Below are positions 27,135-46,200 of a stretch of DNA of 64,000 nt, one piece after another (positions within the stretch are counted from its first letter, which is position 1; every line of letters begins with the position of its first letter). The position numbers and the translations under genes were made by a program. The notes under the pieces were generated by a model. The model did no database searches. It saw only the letters and a list, made by a program, of their open reading frames with translations, and was not told the DNA's origin. Source of the stretch: Datnioides undecimradiatus (Eukaryota; Chordata; Actinopteri; Lobotiformes; Datnioididae); contig WARS01000065.1 in NCBI GenBank assembly GCA_008933995.1, positions 2,112,612 to 2,176,611 of the forward strand, written 5' to 3'.

Positions 27135-27296
27135 TTAACCTCCTAGGACCTGGCGTCCACATATGTGGACAACACATGCATGGGAATGCAAAAAGATAAT
27201 TATTTGTTTTTACACTTAGCAGGTCCCAATCAACCCAAATAACAAAGAGAAATCAATAAAGCATGCCATGCAAGAGTTTAGGTCTTAGGAGGTTAA
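27135..27296. mobile_element. piggyBac-like MITE with TTAA target duplications
   Basis: The element body is 27139-27292 (154 bp). Its ends are CCTCCTAGGACC (27139-27150) and GGTCTTAGGAGG (27281-27292), inverted copies with one mismatch in 12. The body is flanked on both sides by TTAA (27135-27138 and 27293-27296), the target site of piggyBac-type transposases. Just inside the left end is the perfect palindrome GTCCACATATGTGGAC (27154-27169). It is too short to encode a transposase, so it would need one supplied in trans. Confidence 0.8.
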
Positions 27297-30200
27297 AGCA
27301 GCATGTGTGAACCAAAAGAACTGATTTAATTATTTAAAGAAATGCATGTTTCACTCAGTTGCTGATGCCTCCAGTTGAATCCACAGACTGCCATGTCAGG
27401 AAACATAAAAATTACAGGACTGTAGGAGGAATTATTTCCATTTGACAAGTTTTTCTAGGTCACTTACGGCTGTGATACACTAAGCTTTTCTGAATGAGTG
27501 GGGCCTGGAGTCTGAGCTTGGAGCTCCAGGAGTTCTATCTGCTTGAAGAGTGTTCACTCCCGCTGGGACAGACTCCCTCTCCTCACCTGTGGTTCATGAT
27601 GTTGAGGAGAGGAGAAGAAGCTTGGTAAATGGGAGAGATGAAAAACAGCATCTATGCTTTTAGTGTTTTGTTGCAGCTTGATGAGAATGGCCTTCTCCCA
27701 AATTTGTTTTAATTTTTACATCTCTTCACCTTCTCATAGTCTTCCTTAAAATCATCCTTCTCATAGCTCTCCTCTCTTTGCACATCCGTCCCTTTCTCTC
27801 TCTCAGAAGCAGCATCAAATTCTCTCTCTCGCCCGTCCCTCTCTCTCCCCCTCAGGTGCAGATGTAGCTCGTTTAGTTAATTACTGTCATTTCCGCTTGG
27901 TTAGTGCTCACAGAGCTCATGCAAATACATCGTAACATACACACACACACTAACACACACACACAGGGACACAGTAAATGCCTAACTTAAAATATATGTG
28001 CTACCTACACATACTCTGCAATCACATATAAAAGCTCACATTTACAAACAGATACCCAGTTCTGTATTTATTTTCACACACAATGAAATGCGCAATTAAT
28101 ACCTTAACCTATACTAACCTAAACTGTAATGATGATATAAATTCTGTATTGTCTTATTTTATGACGTATGCACATGCACTGCATCCACATAGGCACATAA
28201 ACACATAAACATACCATCCAAATTGCCTGTATATCTATACTGTGTTGAGAAATTATAAAATCTTGTCTTTATTTATCATTTTTATCTTGAAGAGGAAGGT
28301 AGAAAGGGTAGTAGAATAAAAAAAAATGATTGTAGCAGTGAAAAAAAGAACTATTAGCAAGAGAGGCCGAGGTTGGATGAAGGTTGATTTTTGAGAGCCA
28401 TGGATGATGAAATTCTAAGTAAAAAAACATCCACAAACAGATCAGCACAAAATAAGAGTGAGGGCTGTGGCAGGACATTGGAAACCACAGACCTGTGTTT
28501 GTACAGTATTTTGCTATCAAAACCTTTAGATGTAATCAAAATAATCTAAACTGTAATCTAAAAAATGATTACTTTCTCCTCACACTGTGAAGACATGGTC
28601 AAAGAGAGAGATGGTACAAATACAAATTTATAGCTTTTTAAAATCATTAGTGACATAGTTCCAACATGGGCATTGATGTGGAATAAAGCAATTTGTGCTA
28701 CACTCCTTGTGGTGTACTTTGGGAGAAAATATCATCCTCAACTGTTCATTTCTTTCATTAACTTCAGATTTTTTGGATAAAAAGTATAAAGAGACCAAAC
28801 TGCGCGTCCAAACTGTCTTCCACACAGTATGTGCTGTTCTCCACAGGGCATACGCAAGGTGTTTTCAATTGCAAATACAGAGTGCGTGGGAGGGTTGGCA
28901 TTGTTGAGGAATGAAAATGGGGAGAGAAGGAGGTGAAGCTGCAGCAAAACAAAGTAGGACAGGTAGTGAGATAGGACATAAGAGCTAGGTGAGTGAGTGT
29001 GCTCTGCCAGACCAGGCTAGGGCATGTGCAGTTTATACACTGATTCAAGGGTCCAAATCCAAGCTGTCTACAGCCAGTTCCTTCTTTTACCAATTATTCT
29101 CATCACACTGATATATGAAAGTAACATGTCAACAAATCAGAAGCTCTATCATCTAAAAGAGACAAGTGCTACACACTCTGTCTGTCTGTGTGTTCTCCCT
29201 GGCTACAGGAACTCTATGTAATCCTCTGAATAGTTAAGGTGACACATGGGCTCTCTCCCTCTAACACACTCAGCTTTCTGTTTGTCATCCTGTCTCCTCT
29301 CTTGTTATCTATCCCTTTGTCTCTCTGCTCACCTCTGCCGCTGTTCTTCTAATCACTTTCCATTCATCTTTTTTCCCTACAAGACTTTGTTCCAGCAGGT
29401 GTTACCTTGAGATGTAACAGTCTCCTACTGAAAAAACATGTGCCAGTTGTTTACAAGATGTGTGCTAAGTGATTTAAAGAGACGATCCATTTAAAATGCA
29501 TTTTTACATTGTTATATAATACAAAAATATTATGGAAAGAGCAGAGCTAAATGGTGACATTCGACATTCAGCAAAAAAAAATAAAAAATCTGTTTCCAAA
29601 ACAACATTTGCATATATTATTTGTTACCATCCAAAGATCACCATGAAAGTCTCCTGCCATGGAGGAGTTTTCCAAAATTCCCTAAAAACAGCAAAAACAA
29701 GCTTGCACTTCTGATCTTGAAAGCATTTACATACATTTTAGCAAAAAGAGCATGAAATCAATGGAAGCAAATGCGCACCAGAACGGCATCTAATTGACCA
29801 CCATTAGCAAATGTAAATATGATGCATTTGCACACATATTGGTACTGCATGAACAGTAATGCATCTAAGACAGCTTTTCATCACTCTGGCCCCCAAAACA
29901 CTGTCAATATTGTTTTCTCCTAACGTCTGCTAGGCGTAGCTGAGAATGATGCAATTGTGTTGAGCAAGGAAGACAGAATTTATAATCATTCATCTGCTCT
30001 GAAAAGTAACTTCATATGAAATACACAGGCGTTGGACTCCAAGGATGCACTGATGCTGTTCTGTATCGAGCTCTGTTGCTGTGTTTGTATTGCTTTTTCT
30101 CCGAGGATCAAGCAGACAAAGATTGATATTCATCCCCTGCTACAGAGGATTTCTCTAAACCACCCAAAATCATCAGAGGATTGAGTCAGACTGGATCAAA

Positions 30201-33200
30201 TACTCTCCCAGGCTATGACTTAAAATTTGTTAGCTATCATTACCATCAGCCACATGAATATATAATCAAATCAATTAATACAGCAGGAATAGATGTTGGA
30301 CTGTAGCAGCTGTCAGACCATGTGCTGGAAGCAACACCTTGATGGAGAATAAGCTGCTTGTCTGCTTTTTCAGGCCGCTTGCCTTTACTAACCAGCATCT
30401 ACATTTCTATGTGTAGGTTTGGATGCTGGAATCTGCTTTTAGCAAACAAAACTATCACATGCATTCTGAAACCACAGTAAGGGAGTTCAGAAATATAATA
30501 TCTAACATTCAGCAGTTACAAAGCCTTTAATGTGACGATTTGTCTGCTTTTATTCATTACACACTGCTGTTAATTAAATACTGCTGGACACTGAAGACAT
30601 CATTTTGGGCTCTATCTCTGTTTTTATTGTTTCTGACATTTTTAAGAAGTGAGACATATATAATGTCTCCAGTTTTATAAGCAATCTTGTTATTGTTTGC
30701 TTTAGTTGCTCACCATCTTGCTTTTAATATGATCAGACAGTAACATGAATTAAACTGAGAATAGACCTAATCTGTTTCAATCAAATCGGGATCTTGAAGA
30801 TTAACAAGATGAAACTTCACACGTAAAGAGCACCAGAGCTCGAAAATCATCACGATTACTTGTTGCTGTCTCATATTCAGCTGTGTTTGGACATGCTGCA
30901 TTATGTTCTGCTGAAATGTCAGCAAGCAGCTATCAACTGTTCATTTCTGATAGATCAGGAGAGAAAACAGAGGTTGTGTCTTCTGTCCAAGTAAATTTCA
31001 ATTCTAGCCCTTCACCATGTTGCTGTTCAAAGAGAAAACAATATGGGGCCTCTCTAAGTGCTATCGCTTGGTTATGCCAGTATCTTTTCCTACTTCTGAG
31101 ACACTCTTATTTGGGGAGCACGAACACTGACACATTCAGGCGTGAATCAGAAAGTGTCAATCCTGTCACACAAACATCAGCGAACAGCAGAAAGAGTGCA
31201 AACATGATAATTATAAAAGTCTGTCAGCATAAATGCCACTTCAAAGCCCCAACAATGATTAGTCAGTTATTGACTCTTGACTCTTGACTCTTCATTTAAA
31301 TTCTTCATTTACTCATTTACATCAAGAGTCCAACTAAAGCATCATTATCTCTTGGCTGCTCAATGCTGTACTTTGGCAGAATGATCATCAATACTAAGGG
31401 TACAAGTTTTCAAAATTCAAGCTTAGGTAGAACATTATAGACTCAATCAATTTACTTCTTAAGAGTGAAAGCACATGGATGACTAATCCCAGGCAGATAA
31501 GCAGCATGAAATATCATGACTAGAGAAGTTTGCAAGAGAAAGATCCAAAATGTCTTTCAAATGTTCTTCTCTTTGACACGCACCATAAGGCTCCATCAAC
31601 AACATCCACAAATGATCTTGTTTCAAAAAAATTACTTTTGCTACACTTTCACCTTGAATCCACACTACTTCTTCATTTAAGGACCTACATTTTACCTTGC
31701 TGATACCCTACCCCCTGAGACTTTTGGGAACAATGACCTTAAACACCAACTTCTGGATTGGGTTGTGATGGGACCTATTAAGCCGGGATATAGGAAGGCA
31801 TTTGGTGATTTCTTCCTTCTTATGTGGGCACTCCTTGCCCATTGCAATGGCTTCCTCCAGTGATGCATGACTCTCCCAGTACCTCTCTAATATGTCCCTG
31901 TGCTTGCTTTGCAACTACTCTCAATCTATGTTTTCCACCTCCATGACCACCTTATGATCTTGTGTTATTTTTAGCAACAGTTCAACCTGGGGGTCCACTG
32001 AGACCGTTTTCATTTTAAAATGCCATTTCAAAATGGAAATATTTTAGTGTGAATGCAGCCTTGGGTGATTTAATGCTTGCTGGGCCATTATGCCAGGAAA
32101 GCTGCTGAATATTGACACCTGACTCACCACAAAGCTTACACGAAATGACATACTCATACCTCTCCTTTAGTGCCATTATGGGTTTGTGGTATTTACATAC
32201 ATACATAAAATACTAAAGACATATTCGGTGCCATAATCCATATGCATGGATACAGTTGCAAATAAGATGTATAAAAACAATACATAAGATGCAAACCTGA
32301 GATTTTGTTTTTAAAATATCCATGAACTTTCAGCAGTAATACATGCAACAGAGACGCATTTTAACCCAAACATGTTTGTAAAATGTTGTGTAAACAATCC
32401 CTAGCATTGCAAAGAAAGCTCAGCAGACTCCAGTGAGGCACCTGAAGCTGGAGATCCCAGGGTCAGCTTAAAAGTACCTCAGACATTTTGCTTAAATCCA
32501 TTTCAGCCCTCCTTTCTTTCTGACCCCACAGCTGTGCCTGATCAGAGTGTCTTTCATATTGAGTTCCCACAGCATGGCATTACCTTGGCATCACACTTCT
32601 CCCAGTTAGAAAGACCATATTGAAAGTAAACTCGGGCTCTATCCTTGAGAAAATGAAAAGGTCTGTTTGAGAGAAGGAAGGGAATCAACTTCTTCCTTGG
32701 GGGGAAAACAGCATAAAAATATAAAAATGATGGCCTTTCCAGAGCTGTTTTATGTGCTTAGTGTTGCTGGTCACAATGCCTGGAAATTTCTTTAAGAAAG
32801 TGAATAAGCCCATATGTAAGTGGATATCAAACATTGCTGCAAACACTGCAAAGAGAAAGAGATGTTTATTCTGCCCAATTTCCAATTAGGCATTCACTCT
32901 GAATAAAATCAATACTCTGTAGCACCTTGTGCTGCCCAGCTGAAAGATTTGTCAAACAACAAGAGAGATGCAAGCCTCATGCTTGTTTGTTTTCTATATA
33001 CTATATTTACATGGTTGGATGAAAGCATTTCTGACTGGCTTTTTATAATAAATGATGAATGAAAATGAACATTTGAAATCCTCCCCACAAAAACACTCGC
33101 AATAGATTTTCCAACTAAAAGTTAAACTCCAGATTGGAACAAATGCTTTGAAATTAAGCACATCAGGCACTTATAAAAGCCCCCATCACCATCACAGGGT

Positions 33201-35339
33201 CACTGAAAGTCCAGAATTGGGTTGCAATACATGCAGTAGGAGCAGAGAAGGGTCCACACTGGCTATACGGATGAATAAACAGAACAGTTTAGCAATACCA
33301 CGGAGACCCAGCAAGGCCTCACAGGGTCGACTTCAGACTGGAAGGCATCTGGTAAGGGAGCTTATCAAAGGAAGCTACGCACTAGTGCAGTGCATGTGTA
33401 GGAATACGTAACAGTCAGAGATATATTTGTATAACTACTTAAATATATATCTGCATGGGGCCTGCTTCTCAATACACTCAGTAGTAAGTGGTTGGTTCTG
33501 GACTTTGCAGCCACTTAAATATTGATACACTGTAAATGGGCAAACGGTAACACTTCGACTATCTATGATCGTGCAAATGCACTCTTGAAAGAAGCTACAT
33601 AAATGAAAGTGATTTACTCTGGCATATGGGACATGGATAAATATAACAAACTAGTGTCATCTCTTTTTTAACAGTCAGGTGTTCGAAACTGAACTACTTT
33701 GACTTGTCCCATGTATGACAATACTTACTCTCCAACATATTAGTCAGTTATCTGCAGAGTCTAAAGTATGTACACAAATCAGAGAGCAAGCCAGGTTCCT
33801 GTTCTGCATAGCTCTATAGTCTTGTTCCTGTCTCAACAGCATGCCTTACTTTTTGATGACACTTTGCCTCCTTACTGACCACTGGCTGCCTGCTTTTGCC
33901 CTTTCATAGTTTATTGGGCTAAAGACTGAAAATCCACATCCCAGACTGACTGGCTGACTGATTTTAGGAGCGTCCTGCAGATACCTTACATAGGCAAATG
34001 AATGTAACTTCTTTGTACACAGATACGGTCTCATTATTTTGGCTTGTGGAAGACCAACCAGCCTGTATGCACAGCAGAGTGCAATTATAGCACGCTAGCT
34101 TGGCCATATTATCAAACATAAATACATCTTCCGTGCAGAGAACACTAATTAACTGATTAATGACAACCAATTAACAACAAAACGGCCATGCAGAACAAGA
34201 TTCAAGTAAACATACCGATCATAACTGCTGAGTGCATTGCTATTAATGCTATAATAATAAAAAATCTCACATGAAGTTCATTCATGCATACAAACAGAAA
34301 GGTATAGGGGTAAAAAACAAAGCCAGTGGTCTGCACTCTGACCTCACCACTCCCCGCGTAGAAATGAATACACACAAGCACAGCATAGCAAAGATTGGAG
34401 ACTGACGATAATAACCCCTCCCGCCAGGGGAGGAAAGCTTAGACTACATCCTGCAGGCAGATGCTCAGAGGCTACAGGTGTGGGGTGGAGTTTATGAAAT
34501 TTAATAAGCCCCGCAAAGATTTCAGGTGAGCATTGCAACAGCAAGCATGAAAAAGAAACGAGTAAGAAGAGCAGTGAGGACTTAACTATACTCGCCTGCA
34601 GGGTGCATTGGATATATGTTACTACAGTACAGCATAAATGAAGGCTGCAGTGCACACAGGTCCTCTGCCTGATCTAGGTCAAGGTGGGTTGTGCAGAGCA
34701 CATTCAGAATATAAAACTAATGTAGCTACTCATGCACAGTCTGAACCTCTCAAGGATAGACCGAGTTTAGCACAGCAGAGATCGAGGGGAGGCGAAACCC
34801 ACCTCGTTTAAAAAGTGAAAGCAACTCATCGTGAAAAGTCATGTCTTAGTGGATAAAATCACGCAAAGAAAAACAGATGACCACCAAAACATTGCCACAA
34901 GAGCCAGGCAGATACAATATCAACAGCAGTAAACAAGCTGACACATAAACACAACGCTTTGGACTAAAATATTCAGTAAAAATGCCATTGAGTTCGCCCA
35001 TTAAGCCAATATTACAGAGAAATGGACTGTGCTACACATGTTATCAACCCTAAAGGCAACAATCTGGCCCAATAATAACAACAACAACCCCAAACAAAAC
35101 AGCAACAATGAGAGCAGGATGCTGTGTGACACAAGTTTCAACATATCACAAGAAAAACACACATAATAAATGCAATATGCAAGTGAATGCCGCACAAATG
35201 ATGACCTATATGCAACATCAAAACGGCAACAAAACAAACAACAGCATAGCCAACACAAGGATGCCAGACAACAACAAAACAACCAGCGCCTTAAACAAAA
35301 CGCCAAAACATCCATTAATCACATGCGAGCAGTTCATAC
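27297..35339. other. Intergenic DNA, no gene seen
   Basis: A long AT-rich stretch. The longest frames (134 codons at 30883-31287, 109 at 28764-29093 reverse) have no recognisable domain and no splice support. A heptamer TGACTCT is repeated three times at 31271-31291. A palindrome CATTTTAAAATG occurs near 32010. Nothing else stands out. Confidence 0.45.
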
Positions 35340-35612
35340 CTTGTTGGTGTGAGGCAGTGGCTCGTCGACGCACCTCGGTGAAGAAAAACAAAAAGTAGCA
35401 ACAAACAAACATTATTTTGGAAGTAAAAACTCGCCCTCAGGTCAGAAATTCTGCTCCAAAAGTAACAACAAAAACACAGCCACCGGAAACCAGATATGTT
35501 TTTCTACAGAATCAAACTCGTCCGATATAAATAAACATTTTAGCTTAGCTAGCTAACTTCTAAACAGCTACATTACAGTAACATGCTAATCAGTGCAACC
35601 TGCGCCATATTT
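35340..35612 (-). promoter_or_regulatory. Candidate first exon/promoter on the reverse strand
   Basis: On the reverse strand a strong donor-like AACAAG|GTATGA lies at 35340/35339. Upstream there is an ETS-type CCGGAAAC (on + at 35483-35490). Further up is a YY1-like AAATATGGCGCA (reverse strand, around 35612-35601). ETS and YY1 sites close to a good donor are common at transcription starts. No open reading frame is carried. The motifs are short and no second exon was found, so this stays a weak candidate. Confidence 0.22.
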
Positions 35613-36750
35613 CCCCACGTAATCACCATTCAGTGTGCTTAAATGGGTTTTTTGAGTTTTTACAAATAGTTCATCCAGTTCAGGAATAGCCTAAACTAAA
35701 AATGTATTCATTTGCCAAACTAAATTGTGATTAAAAAATAAAAACAAATTGCCATGAATATTCTGAGTGGTTAAATCAAGGTCGGCTCAGTTGTGCTTAC
35801 TCATATTAGGAAATTGTGTAACAGGGTTGTACTGGGGTTTAAATGAAGATTAATTTGTCTGTCAGCCTCAAAGCCTCTGCGGTTTATTGTGCAAACGTGG
35901 CATCTCCTAATTATACAAATTTCACTTTGAGTTTTGTTGAGTGCTAATGTGTTCATTTGAATGAAACCGGCATAGCATCTTCAAAATGTCAAGAGGTAAT
36001 GTTGCCAAAGATATGTTCTCTCAAATATCACCTTCTAATAAGTGCGCTAATAGCAAAGAATGATTTTATTATTCACTGATGGCCAGCAAGCCCTACAGTT
36101 TGACACACAAAAACAACATTTACAAAATAACTTTTGAAGATATGGGTTTGGTTCACATACAGCAGCTTCAATTCCCTGCTTTACTATACTTTAGGCTTTC
36201 AGTCTGTCATGTTTGTCACAGCACGCCTGTAAATGAGAACCCATCTGTCTGTCTGCATGGCTGTCTAATTGTGTGAAAAAGAAAGACATCCGGCCCTTCC
36301 CGTCGTTCTGAGTCTGTTCTCTTCTTTCAGATTCTACCTGAATGCGGTAATGAGGTTCACACGGTGACACTAAGAATTTAACCAGAAAATGTCTCCGCTT
36401 TCATCTGCGTGTCTGCCTGTGTGTGCATGTGTAAAGGAGGCAGTGGAGCCTTGGAGTAGCCACTTATAGGTAAGAGGACTAAAAAGACATTCCTGCCCTG
36501 GGCCTTGGTTTAATACTTAATCATACTGCCTTTGTGTGCATCTACCTATGTGTGTGTGCATTTTTCAGCATTGTGTAATAAAAGCAGCGGGTGCAATGTA
36601 ACATTCTGGAAGCATAAAACCAGATGGGCAAGTAAGCAAGGTGAGGCACACGCACACGTCCGCGCACACACACTTTGAATAAAGAATGCACACATCAGCA
36701 GATACACGCATAGACACAAAAACAGCACATGCAGAACTATAATGAGACAG
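35613..36750. other. Intergenic DNA, no gene seen
   Basis: No coding exon or repeat with clear ends is recognised. Confidence 0.45.
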
Positions 36751-37700
36751 GCGTGAAAAGTTTTGAGAGAGAGAGAGGGAGAGACAGCAAGAGCGAAGGA
36801 GAAAAATAGGGGGAAATGGCAGACAGCCTGCATCGTACACACTCCTGCAGAAAAGCACAAAAGAGAGGGAGGGGGAGAGATGCACACGGAGGAGAGGTGC
36901 GTGTGAGAGATAGAGACTGAACAGAGAGAGAAAAGAGACTGATAGAGGTTCGGTGAGGAGTTGAGGACCACATACTTGCACGGCTAAAAGAGCCAGCCCA
37001 CGCAAGCAAGCGAGCAAAGAGAGAAGAGGAATCGAGATGAAAGCGTGAGAGAGGCAAAAGACGCCAAAGAGTGGGAGGGGTGAGGAAGAAGACCACATGT
37101 TTACACCGTGTCCATGCAGCATACGGAAACAAGAGGAAGGGGAGGTGAGGGAATGGGGAGGAAATGAAGGGAAAGCAGGTGAGATAACACCAACAGCAAA
37201 GACTGGGATCATATGGAAAGAGGAAATGGAGGGAGAAATGTGAGAAAAGGGAAGTGGGATGATGGAAGGGAGGCGAGAAAGACAGCATACCAGCTGCAGG
37301 AGTAAAAAGGGGGGGCATAGAGAGAAAGAGAAGGCAGGAGAGACAGAGAGGGCAGTGCAGATCTGCTGCGAGCAAGACAGACTGCATACTCATAACACAT
37401 TATGGCTATTATTAGACAGAGAGGAGAGGTAGACCGGGGGGGCCTGCGGGAGGGAATGGGGAGAGAGGGAGGGGAGGGAGAACTGGGGGTGGGTGTAGGG
37501 GTAGTACCACCACTAAGCTCCAGGATAAGAGCAAACGAATGCATGCCTGCATGAATACGTATATTGAGGGAGTGATACAATGAAGGAAAATGGATTTTAT
37601 GAGGTAGGGAGGGAAGGAAAGGAAAGGAGAGAGAGGAAAGAGGTTAAGAAAATTTTGACAGGCATGGCAGTGAGGAAAGCAAGAGGGGTGAGGTTTGGGG
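36751..37700 (+). repeat. ~1-kb polypurine (GA-rich) tract
   Basis: The + strand is strongly purine-biased for nearly a kilobase, with GAGAGA, GGGAGG and GGAAAGG words and few pyrimidines. The 215- and 218-codon frames on the reverse strand arise from this bias and are rich in Ser, Leu, Phe and Pro. They do not resemble a protein family. Confidence 0.8.
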
Positions 37701-37879
37701 GGGTGGTTCAAGAAAAAAACCTCTCATGAGCAGAGGAGCAAAATATAGCAACAGACAGATGGGCTAAAAAGGAGGGAGAGATCAGTGTGTGTTATTTCGG
37801 GGCGAGCCAAAGCATGGCCAGTTATGTCACTTCAGATTTGTTATGTATTCCTCACTTTTATACTCCCTCACTCCTCAGT

Positions 37880-37905
37880 CCTTCCTTCCTTCCTTCCTTC
37901 CTTCC
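37880..37905. repeat. (CTTC)6 microsatellite
   Basis: A tetranucleotide CCTT/TTCC run of about 26 bases. Confidence 0.92.
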
Positions 37906-38497
37906 ACCTCATCCTTCGCTCCACTGACTTCAGCCCCACTCAGCAAGAGACTCCACAGCTGCCAGTGTCTGTGTGTGTTATTGTGTGTGTAGCTAAATGT
38001 ACGCCTCTCCATCCAAACCCTTTTTTCCTCTCCATTGCCCCTCCTCGGCTCTCTCCTCTTCTCCAGAATTGACCGCCGTTCTGTGACTTCAGACTAATTT
38101 TACTGCTACGTCTTGACTCGCTCCGAATGCTTTTTGTGCTCAGGACTGATGTTGAAAAGCAAAAAAAAAACAAAAAAACCCAAAACAAAACAAAGAAAGC
38201 AGGCCCGAGGGGTTAAATATCAGTTTGATGCTATTTTCAACATTCAGCCATTTGTGTTGTTTCCCTTTTTTTTCACCAAAGTTGAAATCCCTTCTCTGGA
38301 ACTTGAAGATTCCCCAAACTCTTAATGCTCTGCTTAACATTCACCACTGAGAGATTTAATGCAATTAATTCCCATTTTCATTAAAAGCCCTTTACCCTCT
38401 CAGGCTCTGCACTATAAATTTCAAACATATATCCTGATCCCCCCTGCTGAACTCTATAAATTACATTATTCACAGAGGATACAGTAGGTGAGATTTT

Positions 38498-43205
<4,708 letters not shown>

Positions 43206-43228
43206 TTTTTTTTTTTTTTTTTTTTTTT
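43206..43228. repeat. T23 homopolymer
   Basis: A run of 23 T. No recognisable retroelement body lies next to it, so it is not called as a retroposon tail. Confidence 0.9.
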
Positions 43229-46200
43229 ACTTTTTACAGTGTTTGACGAACTTGGTATGACTACTGGACTCACCCCATGACCACAAGAGAAACAGTAACA
43301 GTATTGACAACAATACATTGGTCATAATTGCAAGAGCATTTTATAAGATAGTCAAGTGATGATGTCGATAAAGAGGTGGAAAATCAAGAGCAGAACTCTG
43401 TGCTCACACAAAACAACAAAGACTGCGTGTGGGCACGAGGACACAGGTGTGTATTTTAGAGTGGCCTTAAATGCTGATCACAAACCAAACCACCTCCCTC
43501 TCCTGTTGTTTTATTTGTAGTTTGTGTCATACGGAGCAACACAGCCAGACAATGAGTTACGCAGTGGAAATGGAGCCTCAGTCACAAATTGCCTTTATCT
43601 AACAGTGTTGTCGTTTCAGTGACCGAGGCTCCCGTTGCTTGTGGATATAAGGTCAGGAAGCTGCGTGGCAACGTATACAAGTCCCGGCCACAAAGCAGGG
43701 ATATGGGCTTCGCAACACATTCAGCCACAGTAAGAGATAAATAATAAGTGGAGGCTTCGAAGATGAATGCACAATCACATGGGCCTGCGCTGCTCTCTGC
43801 AGGTTCAGACCTTTGGGTGTGTTGCACATCTGCGTGGTGACGTCACATCAGGTGCTTTTTATCAGCTGCCAGAGACAAATTACATAGGTTGACATCACTG
43901 ACTGGAGCGTGTGCAGATGTGGAACAGGTCTGGCCCACAGAGAGCAGGACAGCAGCTGTTTTCTACCCTGTCTGTTTCACTGGTGGTTTACCCTCTGAAT
44001 ACAGTACCACACATTTGTAAGGCTTTGCTGCCACCTTGTGGTCAAAAACCCAGCTTGCCAGGTTTAGCCAATCACATCACAACGTATAAGACACATTCTG
44101 GGTGGATTTACGCACGAGCTTCTACTCCACCTTTCAACCACTGTACAAGAGACATCATTTATAACAAAACACCACAGTCTTTGCCAGTAAAGATCACCTG
44201 ATCTACGACTCCTGCTCCAGAGTAAATCCTCCCTTTTGTCACCTCACATTCATGTTTGGTAAACTGGCACAGATCATACTATCGCACATTGTGTGGACTT
44301 GATGTTGCAGCCCCCTATACCAGCTCATACGTGTATGTGCATGCGTGTCAGCGCAGGTGTTTTCTTGTTCTTTTTCTTTTTTCTGCTTTGGCATGTTAAT
44401 GGATTTCTATGAAGCAGAGCTCGTGTTGACACAGGAACGCAGCATTAACTGAAATCCTGAGCAAAAAAGTTGGCAACGTCGGACACAAAGGCAACATAGC
44501 AGGACAGTCCCATGCTTTCAGTGTGCGAATGTGTGTGTGTGTGTTAAGACTGCACGTGTGGGGCTATTGAGGGTATTGGATTAATGTCACTCTAAAGTCT
44601 AAAATGAGCTGTTATAATGGCTGCTTCACTGCTGTGACTAAACATGCAAGAGCGCATGAGTGTGTGTGTGTGTGTGTGCGTTTGTGTAAGACATCATGGG
44701 CACAAAGTTCTCTTGGCACAGCTGAAGCGGCTGAGGACACACTTTTGACACACTCTGAGATAATAAAACACCGTATAAATATCCAGTCACAACACATATG
44801 AGTGACAAACACGTGTCTGTGTAAAATAAATAAATAAATAAATAACAGATAAACAAACAAATTCGATATAATATATAGTGTAAGTGGGTCAAAGCACCCT
44901 AAGCAATTCGGCTCACCGAACTGAGCTCGTTGGGAAGCACAGAGCATTGTCCGTTTACAAAAATGAAAAAATTAAATAAAAAACACAAAAAAACAACTGA
45001 GACACGAACAATTTCTAAAGCTTAAAAAGGCGTTTGGATTTCAGACATCACCTAAACAACCTGAAATAAAGTCTACTCAAGTATGCAGATGATAGAAAAG
45101 TAGCAAATTACAGACTGAACTGTTACGTCACTCGTGGTGGCAAAGTATTTAGACAGACATGTAAAAGCAGCTCACTGCCGGTGGTTCGCACGTCAGTAAC
45201 CGGCTGCATGAACAGAACCGGCCAAGCTGTACTGTTGCAACTAAGCAAAACAATCAATTGAACATTTGAAAGCAACGTCGCGCAATTAAATCAAATTAAG
45301 ACAGAAGTGTGGTCAGTGCTTTGTAGTGCTTCTTTTTGTTAAGGGACATTAATGGAGACAATTTTACCCACATGTCGAGAGACTGAGAGAATGATAAATA
45401 GCTGTAAAAATAATTGTCTTTTAATACAGTTGCACTCGTTCTTCCCTCCTGTGGCTGTTAAAGTGAGTCTATGTCATTTCGCAGTTCTCCAGTCGTACAC
45501 AAACACTCGTCCTTGTTGCTGTTTAGTTCCCTCTGTCGGTTTTCTTCCATTAATTACTTTGTCCGTTAGGTTCCTTGTGCCCAGTTCAGCTTGATGTCCC
45601 CCAGAGCTACTGAAGATCCGTGAGCCGGAATCAGTGTGTGTGAATGTGTGTCAGCGTCTGCGTGTGTGTGTGTGTCCCGTACACCAAACCAGGTCGGCAC
45701 TCGTGCTCTACTTCATCACTCCGGAAAGTTTTTCATTGAAAGAACGCTTCCTGCTGTCTCTGCTGAATCCAGGCTGGGTGTTTGCTGTTACAGTATCTGT
45801 ATGTGTGTATCCGTGGGTACAGTACGTCCACTAACATGTCCGTTATCACTGTCTGTTAGGCTCTGTTTTCAGGACACCCCTCGAACAAGAGATGCCCCTC
45901 ACTCTTTCTGTGTGCTTTTCAGCGTCGTGTCCGAAGTAAGCAGATAGAGAACGAGGGAGACCCTTCCGACATCACCAAGTGAAGTGACCTTCGAAGGGCA
46001 CTACGCAGGGAAGGTTAAGAAATGCTTGTCTAACTACTCTAGCTGCATCTTGCTACTGTAGCCGGTTTACTGTGCTTTAAAAAGTATATGCATCAAAGCA
46101 CGGATGATTGTGTTGTCTGTGCCAATTGCTTCTGCCTGGACTGATTTTCCATGAAACTATACTAACTCAGAAAGTAGGACAGAGAGTTAATCCCTACATA

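Noticed and set aside
30883-31287. Forward 134-codon frame
   Set aside because: It is of a length expected by chance in 64 kb, has no domain or splice context, and ends in a short tandem repeat.
36565-37393. Reverse-strand open frames of 215 and 218 codons
   Set aside because: They lie in the polypurine tract, so one strand lacks stops. The Ser/Leu/Pro/Phe-rich products have no domain and overlap each other in different frames.
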